A stretch of DNA of 64,000 bases from an uncultured Bacteroidaceae bacterium (GTDB lineage: Bacteria > Bacteroidota > Bacteroidia > Bacteroidales > Bacteroidaceae). Under the pieces are notes generated by a model. That model was not told the DNA's origin. It searched no databases and was given only the letters and a program-made list of their open reading frames with translations. Shown piece after piece: positions 10,228 through 18,552 of the stretch. The translations under genes and the position numbers were made by a program. The stretch is from positions 58,265-122,264 of the forward strand of contig CAJOLI010000001.1 in the NCBI GenBank assembly GCA_905235285.1. The letters run 5' to 3'. Every line of letters begins with the position of its first letter. Positions within the stretch are counted from its first letter, which is position 1.

Positions 10228-10327
10228 TTGAATTCGCCATTTCAACCAGTTGTATTTGCCATTTCAACCGGTTGAGTTGAGCGTTTCGACCGGTTGAGTT
10301 GAATGTTTCGGCCAGTTGTATTCGCCA
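10228..10327 (+). repeat. 22-bp tandem repeat, about 4.5 units
   Basis: Four full 22-base units start at 10228, 10250, 10272 and 10294, and a 12-base partial unit starts at 10316. Each begins TTG and ends with a CC(A/G)G block, so junctions between units read like the palindrome CAACCGGTTG. Units differ by substitutions only and keep exact length. There are no spacers, so this is not a CRISPR array. Confidence 0.92.
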
Positions 10328-10386
10328 AATAAACATTCAAAATTATGGGTGTCCGCTAAACGTACTTTTGTGCCTAAACTTACGGC

Positions 10387-10481
10387 TTTTAGCATAAGAC
10401 AAGCCTCCCTAAGAAGTGTCAACGGCTGCCCGAGGAATTAATGATTGCCGAAAGCACCAATGATTTTTAGCGGACACCTAT
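10387..10481 (-). repeat. Right arm of about 97-bp inverted repeat
   Basis: Reverse complement of the 9869-9965 arm, ending TTTTTAGCGGACACCTAT on the plus strand. Differences from the left arm are a few substitutions and a 2-base gap in the CTCCTTAAGGAGG region. Confidence 0.9.
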
Positions 10482-10530
10482 GATTTAAAATCCAACCTCA
10501 TTTTGGATAAAAGGCCCTTTTTGAGGGTTT

Positions 10531-10623
10531 ATCTGTCACCAAAAGGGGTATCTGTCACCCATCTGTCACCGCCTACTCGCAAGATAATCAGCACCTTGCA
10601 AGAGCGGTGACAGCGTGACAGAT
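10531..10623. repeat. ATCTGTCACC repeat cluster with hairpin
   Basis: ATCTGTCACC occurs at 10531, 10550 and 10561. An inverted GCGGTGACAG at 10604-10613 pairs perfectly with CTGTCACCGC at 10563-10572, and a further inverted GTGACAGAT lies at 10615-10623. The function is unknown; the pattern suggests a binding-site cluster or an element end. Confidence 0.8.
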
Positions 10624-10862
10624 AATTTCGGCAAATTTACGTGAAAAATAATCCGCAACACCTGTTTATGGGCAATGCGGACGATGATTATTGCGCATCT
10701 GAGTTTTAGCGGACAGCAATAATTCTGTTTATAGACAAAATCTATAATTGGAAGTTATACGTTAACGACCGATTCCCTCTATAAATAGCAAGAAGCCTTT
10801 ATTATTCAAGGGGAGTAAAGGAAATGCTTTATATGAGTTTGGGTTAAAATTTCTTTATAAAT

Positions 10863-10893
10863 TTTGCCGTTCAAAGATACTATACTAAATTTG
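10863..10893 (+). promoter_or_regulatory. Promoter for the small secreted protein
   Basis: TTTG (10863-10866), a 19-base spacer and TAAATTTG (10886-10893), the canonical Bacteroidota promoter. The leader to the ATG at 10941 is about 44 bases. Confidence 0.75.
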
Positions 10894-10940
10894 CACCGAA
10901 TATTATACGACTACAGTTTCGCAATTATTAACTATCAATT

Positions 10941-11360
10941 ATGAAAAGACTTTGTACAGCATTTCTCTTGGCATTGTGTATGCTGCAAAATGTCACCGCA
11001 GGCGAGCCCTTCAAAGGTACGTTTGAATGCTGCGACTTTAAGATTAAGCTCGTCGTTGATCTCTACGAAGAGAGCATCAACGTTCCCGGAATGAGCATGT
11101 TCGGGCCCTTGAACGGATACCTCAACGGCAATGATCTCTACTGCACATGGTACGTTTCTACAGTCCGCGAGACGGACGACAACAGCGCCATCGTCAATTT
11201 CTCCAATGAGTTGGGCTCCGAGACGCAGACCGTTGAACTCTCGCTCAAGAACGATTCAACACTCACACTTCGCCAAAAAGGAGGCAATACCTTAAAGAAA
11301 GTTGTAGGTAAAAAATTGCAGAAGCTCCCCTCTGACCTCACTTTCAAGCGGACTAAATAG
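10941..11360 (+). CDS. Secreted protein of unknown function
   Basis: I do not recognise the family. The 139-residue product has a clear Sec signal peptide (MKRLCTAFLLALCMLQNVTAG) and a small probably beta-rich mature domain with three cysteines (FECCDFKIKL and DLYCTWYV). A canonical promoter lies upstream and the M16 protease gene starts 33 bases downstream. It may therefore head an operon with the two exported proteases and act in the same envelope pathway, but that is inference from position only. Confidence 0.75.
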   Translation: MKRLCTAFLLALCMLQNVTAGEPFKGTFECCDFKIKLVVDLYEESINVPGMSMFGPLNGYLNGNDLYCTWYVSTVRETDDNSAIVNFSNELGSETQTVELSLKNDSTLTLRQKGGNTLKKVVGKKLQKLPSDLTFKRTK

Positions 11361-11393
11361 TATAAAGCAATAATTTAAATAAAAATATTTAAA

Positions 11394-14327
11394 ATGAAAA
11401 GATTCAACACCTTACTCATTGCAGCAGTTTTAGCCTTCATAGGCTTCACTTCCTGCAACCGCCAGGACTACGAAACCGTCAAGGGCGACCCAATGAAGAC
11501 GCGCATCTATACACTCAAAAACGGACTCAAGGTATATCTCTCTGTCAACAAGGACGAGCCCCGCATACAGGCCAATATCGCCGTTCGTACAGGTTCCCGC
11601 AACGACCCCGCCGAAACCACCGGCCTCGCCCATTACCTCGAGCACCTGATGTTCAAGGGCACTAAGCTGTTCGGCACTACCGACAGCACTGCCGAAGCTC
11701 CCCTGCTCGACGAGATAGAACAGCGCTTCGAGACATACCGTAAGCTCACAGACCCCGCTGCCCGCAAGCAGGCGTACCACGAAATCGACAGTGTCTCGCA
11801 GTTGGCTGCTACATACAATATCCCCAACGAATACGACAAGCTGATGGCCCTCATCGGCAGCGACGGCACTAATGCCTACACGAGCTTCGACCAAACCGTT
11901 TATGTGGAGAACATCCCCTCTAATGAGATCGAGAACTGGGCACGCATCCAGGCCGACCGCTTCCAGAATATGGTCATCCGAGGCTTCCACACCGAGCTGG
12001 AAGCCGTCTATGAGGAGTACAACCTCTACCTGAGCGACGACAGCGAGAAGATGCTCAACGCCCTCCTCTACAAGCTCTTCCCCAACCACCCCTACGGCAC
12101 GCAAACCACCATCGGCACGCAGGAGCATCTTAAGAACCCCTCAATCACCAACATCAAAAACTATTTCCGCAACTACTACTGTCCCAACAACTGCGCCATC
12201 TTCATGGCTGGCGACTTCGACCCCGACAAGACCATTGCCATACTCGAGAAATACTTTGGCAACTGGCAGCCCAACCCCGACTGCAAGCGACCGGAATATG
12301 ATGAGCAGCCCGCCTTGACAGCCGCCGTGGACACAGCCGTCGTCGGCATCGAAGCCGAAAGCCTCTTCCTCGGATGGGCATTCCCGGCAGCCAAGGACGC
12401 AGCCTGCGACACACTCTCGCTCATCAGCGAAGTGCTCAGCAACGGACGTGCCGGTCTTATTGACCTCGACATCAACCAGAAGATGACGATGCTCGAAGCT
12501 TCGGCCGGTGACTACCAGCTCTGCGACCACAGCATCTTCTTCATGGGCGGTTCGCCACGAGAGGGTCAGACGCTCGAGGAGTGCCGAGACCTGCTCATCT
12601 CTGAGCTGAACAAGCTCAAGAGCGGCGACTTCCCAGACGACATTCTGCCTGCCATCATCAACAACATGAAGCTGCGCGAGATGCGGGCTATGGAAAACAA
12701 CCGGGCACGCACGAGAATGTTTGAGCAGTCGTTCATCAATGGCATCGAATGGCAAGAGCTTGTAGGGCGTATCGACCGCATCGCCGCCTTGACAAAGGAA
12801 GACATCGTGGCTTTTGCACAAAAGCACCTGACCGACAACTTCGTCACCGTGTTCAAGCGTCAGGGCGACGACCCGAACATCAAGAAGATCGACAAGCCCG
12901 AGATCACTGCCATCCCCGCCAACCGCGACCAGATGAGTTCCTTCGTCAAGGAGATTCAAGACACCGAAGTCGAACCGATTCAGCCCCGCTTCGTGGACTT
13001 CAAGAAAGACCTGACCGAAGCCAATTGGACATCTAAGATTGATGATGCTCCCGAACACAAGCTGCCCCTCATCTATAAGCAGAACACCGAGAACGGTATC
13101 TTCTATCTCGTCTTCCGACTCCCCTTTGGCACAGCTGCCGACAAGCGCATCGATGCAGCCAGCGATTACCTCGACCTCCTCGGCACCGACTCGCTGACTG
13201 CCGAACAAGTACAGCAGAAGTTCTACGGCCTCGCCTGCTCCTTCGGCGTGGGCTCAGGTCCCTACCAGACCACCATCACACTCTCCGGTCTCGACGAGAA
13301 GATGCCTGAAGCATTAGCTCTGCTGGAGAACGTGCTGAAGAACGTGCAGGTAGACAGCACGGCTTACGCAGCTTACGTAGCTAATGTGGCAAAGGCACAA
13401 AACGATGCCAAACTGGAACAGCGCCAGTGCTTCAACAGTCTGCGCGCATACGGAGTCTATGGTCCGCGCAACAGCCAGCGCGACATCATGACTGCCGCCA
13501 TGCTCGCTCAGACTAATCCTCAAGAACTCGTTGACATCCTCCACACGTTGACCAGCTACGAGCACACCATCCTCTACTACGGCCCACGCTCGATAGGTGA
13601 CCTCACCATCCTGCTGGGACAGGAGCACCGCCTGCCTGCCGAACTGAAGGCTCCCCTCACCTTCGAGGAGTATATGGAACAGGAAACGCCCGCGACTGAG
13701 ATTCTGCTGGCGCCCTACGATGCCAAGAACATCTACATGATGGCCATCAACAACGACGGCACTCAGTGGCGGCCCGAGAAGACTCCCGTTGCTGCCCTCT
13801 TCAACGAATACTTCGGCGCTGGCATGAACGGCATCGTCTTCCAGGAGCTACGCGAGAGCCGCGGCCTGGCTTACAGCGCACGCGCCTACTACGACCAGAT
13901 GCCCGACCGCAAGGGACACCCTGAAACAAGCTACACCTACATAATCTCGCAGAACGACAAGATGATGGACTGCATTCGCACCTTCAACGAGATTCTCGAC
14001 ACCCTGCCGCAAAGCCAGAGCGCCTTCGAGATTGCCAAGCAGAGCCTGACGAAGCAGTTGGCGGCCCAGCGTACCACCCGCTTTGCCGTCCTTAATGCCT
14101 GGATGACTGCTCAGGACCGCGGCATCGACTATGACATCAACGAGAAGATCTACAACGCCCTGCCCGAAATCACCCTCGACGACGTAGTGAAGTTTGCCAA
14201 CGAACGCATGGCTGCCAAGCCCCGCCGCTACGTCATCCTCGGCAATGAGAAGGAACTCGACCTCGCCAGCCTGCTTAGCGTAGGGCCTGTCAAGAGGGTA
14301 AGTCTGGAAGAGGTGTTCGGGTATTAA
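11394..14327 (+). CDS. M16-family zinc metallopeptidase lipoprotein (pitrilysin-like)
   Basis: Degrades peptides using an inverted zinc-binding motif. The N-terminus is a lipoprotein signal with lipobox FTSC, placing the acylated cysteine at about residue 21. The active site is H80-YLE-H84 (HXXEH) in LAHYLEHLMFKGT, and the third ligand is in the ELEAVYEEYN helix near residue 207. The 977-residue length fits a fused pair of M16 domains, the second being the inactive-type partner containing GAGMNGIVFQELRESRGLAY. It is followed 54 bases later by the tricorn-like gene. Both are exported and may share a peptide-turnover role. Confidence 0.93.
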   Translation: MKRFNTLLIAAVLAFIGFTSCNRQDYETVKGDPMKTRIYTLKNGLKVYLSVNKDEPRIQANIAVRTGSRNDPAETTGLAHYLEHLMFKGTKLFGTTDSTAEAPLLDEIEQRFETYRKLTDPAARKQAYHEIDSVSQLAATYNIPNEYDKLMALIGSDGTNAYTSFDQTVYVENIPSNEIENWARIQADRFQNMVIRGFHTELEAVYEEYNLYLSDDSEKMLNALLYKLFPNHPYGTQTTIGTQEHLKNPSITNIKNYFRNYYCPNNCAIFMAGDFDPDKTIAILEKYFGNWQPNPDCKRPEYDEQPALTAAVDTAVVGIEAESLFLGWAFPAAKDAACDTLSLISEVLSNGRAGLIDLDINQKMTMLEASAGDYQLCDHSIFFMGGSPREGQTLEECRDLLISELNKLKSGDFPDDILPAIINNMKLREMRAMENNRARTRMFEQSFINGIEWQELVGRIDRIAALTKEDIVAFAQKHLTDNFVTVFKRQGDDPNIKKIDKPEITAIPANRDQMSSFVKEIQDTEVEPIQPRFVDFKKDLTEANWTSKIDDAPEHKLPLIYKQNTENGIFYLVFRLPFGTAADKRIDAASDYLDLLGTDSLTAEQVQQKFYGLACSFGVGSGPYQTTITLSGLDEKMPEALALLENVLKNVQVDSTAYAAYVANVAKAQNDAKLEQRQCFNSLRAYGVYGPRNSQRDIMTAAMLAQTNPQELVDILHTLTSYEHTILYYGPRSIGDLTILLGQEHRLPAELKAPLTFEEYMEQETPATEILLAPYDAKNIYMMAINNDGTQWRPEKTPVAALFNEYFGAGMNGIVFQELRESRGLAYSARAYYDQMPDRKGHPETSYTYIISQNDKMMDCIRTFNEILDTLPQSQSAFEIAKQSLTKQLAAQRTTRFAVLNAWMTAQDRGIDYDINEKIYNALPEITLDDVVKFANERMAAKPRRYVILGNEKELDLASLLSVGPVKRVSLEEVFGY

Positions 14328-14381
14328 GTATCTATAGTTGCTATAAGAGTATTAAAATGACACTATAGAGAACTATCACTC

Positions 14382-17300
14382 ATGAAAAAAGTTCTGTTAG
14401 CCTTTGCATTAGCCGCAACTTCTGCTGCGGCTAATGCCTTTACACCCCTGTGGCTCCGTGCCTCAGCATTATCCCCAGACGGCCACACCATTGTTTTTGC
14501 CTACAAGGGCGACCTGTTCACCGTGCCAGCTACCGGCGGGCAGGCCCACCAGCTCACAAGCAATGCCGCCTGGGATGGCTCACCCATATGGAGCCCGTCA
14601 GGCAAGAAGATTGCTTTTGCCAGTGAGCGCGAAGGAAGTTTGGATATCTACGAGATGAACGCTAACGGCGGCGAACTCACCCGCCTGACGACTCACTCCG
14701 GTGCAGAAGTTCCCCTGGTCTATCTGAATGAAGATGAAGTGCTCTTCAACTTCGCAGGATTGCCTACGACGGTCAACCGGCAGTTCCCATCCGCCAGCTA
14801 CAGCCATTTATATAAAGTACGCACGCGCGCAGGAAGCCGTCCCGAACGTGTCAACGACCTCACGGCAGGGAACGTCACGCTGGGCCCAGGAGGAACACTC
14901 ATCTACGACGCCATCAAAGGCTACGAGGACGCTATGCGCAAGCATCACACCAGTTCCATCGCCCGCGACCTATGGCAGGTAACTATACCATCGGGCAAAC
15001 TGGCAAACAAGGCTCAACCCGCACGCCCAACCTTCCGCCAACTCACCACGGCCAAGAGCGAAGACCGCTGTCCCGTCTACGTCGGACAGACGAACACACT
15101 CTATTGGCTGTCTGAAGAGGACGGCACTATGAATGTGTGGAGCCGGGAACTGCGCGATGGCGCCAAAGCCAAGCAGCTGACAAGTTTCAAGGAAATGCCC
15201 GTGCGCTACCTCACCGCTTCAGCCGACGGCACCCTCTGCTTCTCCTGGGACGGCGAGCTATATACGATGAAAGCGGGCAATAGCCCTAAGAAGGTGAAGA
15301 TAGACCTCATCACTGACACCAACGAGAAGGATGCCCTCCACTTTGTCTCCACCGGCGGTGCCACGCAGGTCTGCCATTCTCCCAAAGGCAAAGAGATAGC
15401 CTTCGTAATGGGCGGAGACGTATACGTCACCAGCCTCGACTATAAGACGACGAAACAAATCACAAACTCGCCCTCGCGGGAGCGTCACGTCACATTCAGC
15501 GAGGACGGCCGCAGTCTGGTCTTCGACAGCGAGCGTGGTGGGCGGTGGGCGCTCTACCGTGTCAGCATCAAGGACAAAGACGAGAAACAGTTTGTCTACG
15601 CAACCGAACTGATTGACGAAGAGCGCCTGACACCCGAGGACCAGACGTGCTTCGAACCCGAATACTCGCCCGACGGCAAGAAGATTGCCTTCCTGCGAGG
15701 TCGCCACGAACTATGCGTTCTTGATGCCAAGACAAAAGAGATTACCACCGTCATGCCCGCCAAATACCAGTATTCCTACAGCGACGGCGACCAGACTTTC
15801 TCGTGGGCTCCAAACTCCAAGTACCTACTTTCGGAGTACATCGGCTCCGGCGGCTGGAATTTGGACGATGTAGTGCTGGTACCGGCAGACGGCAGTGGTA
15901 AGCTGGTGAACCTGACCAACTCTGGCTATAGCGAGGGTAACCCGCGCTGGGTGCTCGGCGGAAAGGCTTTCATTTTCCAAAGCGACCGAGCCGGTATGCG
16001 CAGTCACGGCTCGTGGGGCGCTGAACGCGACCTCTACATCACCTTCCTCAGCGACGAGGCCTACGAGCGCTTCAACATGAACAAGGAGGAGCGCGAACGT
16101 TTTGACGAGGCCGAGAAGGAGCGTAAGGACAAGGAGAAGAAAGCTAAAGAAGAAGCTGACAAGAAAGAAAAAGAGAAGAAAGAGAAGGCCGACAAAAAGC
16201 GTGGGAAAATGAGCGAGGAGCAAAAACGCAAGGCCGATGAGAAGGATGCTAAAGACAAAAAAGAACGTGAAGAGAAAGAGCATAAGGCCGACAGCATCAA
16301 GGCTCTGAACCCCGAACTCAACCTGGCAGACCTGGAGCTGCGCACCGTGCGGCTGACCTTCAACAGCGGCAACATCGGTGATGCCGTTGTTAATAAGGAA
16401 GGCACCAAGCTCTATTATGTTGCCTCCAACTACCCCAACGGCAACGCTCTCTGGGAGCGCGATCTCGATAAGGGTTCCACAACCATCAAAGCTCAGGGCG
16501 TAGCCTTCACCAGCTTCGACCTGGCCGATGAGGGCAAGACGGCATATTACGCTCAGGGCGGTAAGATAAAGAAGCTTGACATCGCCGGCGGCAAAATCAG
16601 CGACGTGGACTTCGAGTGCTTCCACAACGACTACCCGTCCGGCTGGCGTAAGGAGACTTTCGAGCACATCTGGCATCAGACCCACGAGAAGCTCTACGAC
16701 CCGGGCATGAACGGTGCCGACTGGTCGATGCTTCACTCTCGCTACGCCCGCTTCCTGCCGCACATCGGCAATACGCGCGACTTCGCTGAGATGTGCTCGG
16801 AGCTGCTCGGCGAGCTCAACGTCTCACACACCGGTTGTCGCTACCGTCCAGCCAGTGGCACGGGTAATACTCTGACAACAGCCTCACTCGGAGCCTTCCT
16901 CGACGATGATTACGAGGGCGACGGACTTCGCATATTGGAACTGCTGCCCGGCACTCCACTAACGCGCCAGAAAGGCATCGGCACTGGCTCTGTTATCACA
17001 CACATTGACGGACAGAAGATTCGTGCCGGCGAAGACTACTTCCCGCTGCTCGGGGGTAAGGCCGGGCGCTACACCCGCCTGACCGTCAAGAGTGCCAATG
17101 ACGAGACAAAGGACTATACCGTGCGACTCACGACCTCCGATACTGACGCCCTCTACCGCCGATGGATTGAACGCAACGAACAGCTCGTCGACAGCCTCTC
17201 GAAGGGACGTCTGGCCTATGTTCATATCAAGGCGATGAACACGGCCAGCTTCCACGAGCTCTACCGCAAGTTGCTCTCTGAGAAGAACCGCACGCGTGAT

Positions 17301-17753
17301 GCCGTCATCGTGGATGTCCGCCACAACGGCGGAGGATGGCTGCACAACGACGTCTGCGAACTGCTCTCAGGCACGGCAGCCGCCACCTACACGCCGCGCG
17401 GACAGTATATAGGAGACGACCCCTATAACCGATGGACCAAGCCCTCTTGCATGCTCATCTGCGAGGACGACTACTCCAACGCCCACGGCACCCCATGGCT
17501 ATACAAAGAACTCGACATCGGACCACTCATAGGTGCACCTGTCCCAGGTACGATGACCGCCGTGTGGTGGGAAACGATTGACGACATAGTCTTTGGTATC
17601 CCGGAAGTAGGCATGAAAGACCGCCAGGGACGTTACCTCGAGAACCAGCAGTTGGAGCCCGACCTCCTCATCATCAGCCAGCCCGCCGACCTCCTCTATG
17701 GCCGCGATGTGCAGCTGGAGGAAGCCGTAAGCCTGATGCTGAAGAATAAATAA
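14382..17753 (+). CDS. Tricorn-like S41 protease homologue, exported, nucleophile apparently replaced
   Basis: The 1123-residue protein has a signal peptide (ending ANA), an N-terminal WD40/PD40-like propeller with repeated SPDG/SPSG blades, and a second propeller. A lysine/glutamate-rich segment follows near residues 563-645, then a PDZ-like region and a C-terminal S41 peptidase domain. Compared with Thermoplasma tricorn (S745, H746, S965, E1023), S815-H816 (NVSHTGC) and E1087 (YLENQQL) are present. The nucleophile position falls on A1034 (DDYSNAHGT), 219 residues after S815 as expected. The protein may be a non-catalytic relative, or S1032 may substitute. It lies directly downstream of the M16 protease. 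Confidence 0.88.
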   Translation: MKKVLLAFALAATSAAANAFTPLWLRASALSPDGHTIVFAYKGDLFTVPATGGQAHQLTSNAAWDGSPIWSPSGKKIAFASEREGSLDIYEMNANGGELTRLTTHSGAEVPLVYLNEDEVLFNFAGLPTTVNRQFPSASYSHLYKVRTRAGSRPERVNDLTAGNVTLGPGGTLIYDAIKGYEDAMRKHHTSSIARDLWQVTIPSGKLANKAQPARPTFRQLTTAKSEDRCPVYVGQTNTLYWLSEEDGTMNVWSRELRDGAKAKQLTSFKEMPVRYLTASADGTLCFSWDGELYTMKAGNSPKKVKIDLITDTNEKDALHFVSTGGATQVCHSPKGKEIAFVMGGDVYVTSLDYKTTKQITNSPSRERHVTFSEDGRSLVFDSERGGRWALYRVSIKDKDEKQFVYATELIDEERLTPEDQTCFEPEYSPDGKKIAFLRGRHELCVLDAKTKEITTVMPAKYQYSYSDGDQTFSWAPNSKYLLSEYIGSGGWNLDDVVLVPADGSGKLVNLTNSGYSEGNPRWVLGGKAFIFQSDRAGMRSHGSWGAERDLYITFLSDEAYERFNMNKEERERFDEAEKERKDKEKKAKEEADKKEKEKKEKADKKRGKMSEEQKRKADEKDAKDKKEREEKEHKADSIKALNPELNLADLELRTVRLTFNSGNIGDAVVNKEGTKLYYVASNYPNGNALWERDLDKGSTTIKAQGVAFTSFDLADEGKTAYYAQGGKIKKLDIAGGKISDVDFECFHNDYPSGWRKETFEHIWHQTHEKLYDPGMNGADWSMLHSRYARFLPHIGNTRDFAEMCSELLGELNVSHTGCRYRPASGTGNTLTTASLGAFLDDDYEGDGLRILELLPGTPLTRQKGIGTGSVITHIDGQKIRAGEDYFPLLGGKAGRYTRLTVKSANDETKDYTVRLTTSDTDALYRRWIERNEQLVDSLSKGRLAYVHIKAMNTASFHELYRKLLSEKNRTRDAVIVDVRHNGGGWLHNDVCELLSGTAAATYTPRGQYIGDDPYNRWTKPSCMLICEDDYSNAHGTPWLYKELDIGPLIGAPVPGTMTAVWWETIDDIVFGIPEVGMKDRQGRYLENQQLEPDLLIISQPADLLYGRDVQLEEAVSLMLKNK

Positions 17754-17818
17754 GCAAGTAAGATAGAAGGAAAGTGCGAAAAAATGTGCTTTCCTTCTTT
17801 CGTTTCGATAAAAACCAT

Positions 17819-17826
17819 TATCTTTG
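17819..17826 (+). promoter_or_regulatory. -7 box for the ThiE-like gene
   Basis: TATCTTTG about 20 bases before the ATG at 17847. Its position excludes the longer ORF start at 17784, which would lie upstream of transcription. Confidence 0.6.
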
Positions 17827-17846
17827 CAGCGCAAAGCATAAGAGCG

Positions 17847-18455
17847 ATGAAACTAATACTTCTCTCTACATCCGATTTCTTTGTCGAAGAAGACACCATC
17901 GTCAATGCCCTCTTCGAGGAAGGATTAGACTTGCTGCACCTGCGCAAACCCCACTCCGAGCCCGTCTACTCCGAACGACTGTTGACGCTGCTCCCCGAGC
18001 AGTGGCATTCGCGCATCGTTGTCCATGAGCATTTCTACCTGAAAGAAGAATTCAACCTGAGGGGTATACATCTCAGCGACCAGACACCCGAGCCGCCAGC
18101 GGGCTACAGCGGGCAACTTAGTTGTTCGTGCCACAGCTTAGAAGCCCTGAGCGCCATTCGTGGGCGAATGGACTATGTCTTCCTCTCACCCATTTTCGAC
18201 AGCATATCTTACCCTGACAGAAAGTCTGGGTATACGGAGGCCCAACTCTATACAGCCGCTCGTGCAGGCCTTATCGACCGTAAGGTAATGGCCGCCGGGG
18301 GCATCAATGCTGACACGCTGCCGCGGCTCTCAGACTACGGTTTTGGCGGTGCCGTCGTTTTGGGTGACCTCTGGACGCGCTTCAACATACACTCCGGCCT
18401 CGACTACAAAGAGGTAATAGCACATTTCCGCAAGCTGCGCAAGGCGGCAGGGTGA
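17847..18455 (+). CDS. Thiamine phosphate synthase-like protein (ThiE/TenI family)
   Basis: ThiE joins the pyrimidine and thiazole precursors of thiamine. The roughly 202-residue TIM-barrel protein shows family blocks: LDLLHLRKPH, RGIHLSDQ, DYVFLSPIFDSIS and MAAGGIN. I start it at MKLILLS because a TATCTTTG promoter lies just upstream and the longer ORF adds unrelated residues. It stands apart from other thi genes, so it may be a second ThiE paralogue or a TenI-like aminohydrolase-type relative. Substrate is uncertain. Confidence 0.8.
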   Translation: MKLILLSTSDFFVEEDTIVNALFEEGLDLLHLRKPHSEPVYSERLLTLLPEQWHSRIVVHEHFYLKEEFNLRGIHLSDQTPEPPAGYSGQLSCSCHSLEALSAIRGRMDYVFLSPIFDSISYPDRKSGYTEAQLYTAARAGLIDRKVMAAGGINADTLPRLSDYGFGGAVVLGDLWTRFNIHSGLDYKEVIAHFRKLRKAAG

Positions 18456-18552
18456 AAAGAAATTCAGGAGCCAACCCCCACTTACCCTCAGGAAGTGCCT
18501 ATGGAAATTATAGCATTACAATTATCCACTTTCAAATATATGCATCTTCACA

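Larger units (their letters stand above)
9567..10940. other. Gene-free repeat-rich intergenic region, 1.37 kb
   Basis: No credible protein gene lies here; the 84- and 75-codon ORFs at 9960-10218 overlap each other on opposite strands and have no family features. The region holds two inverted arms of about 97 bp, a palindromic hairpin, a 22-bp tandem array, a TGTCACC repeat cluster and four copies of TGTCCGCTAAA (9874-9884, 10350-10360, and inverted at 10466-10476 and 10705-10715). Promoter-like TAnnTTTG words at 10026 (TACCTTTG) and 10363 (TACTTTTG) lie between the arms. It reads as remnants of one or more small mobile elements or a non-autonomous palindromic element. Confidence 0.75.

Noticed and set aside
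10228-10327. CRISPR array
   Set aside because: Repeat units are directly adjacent without unique spacers and no cas genes are present.
11430-13208. Long minus-strand ORFs (232 and 355 codons) opposite the M16 protease
   Set aside because: Caused by codon bias of the plus-strand gene; composition (V, L, E rich) is typical of shadows.
15825-16763. 312-codon minus-strand ORF with a run of Phe/Leu
   Set aside because: It is the complement of the Lys/Glu-rich insert of the tricorn-like gene, not a membrane protein.
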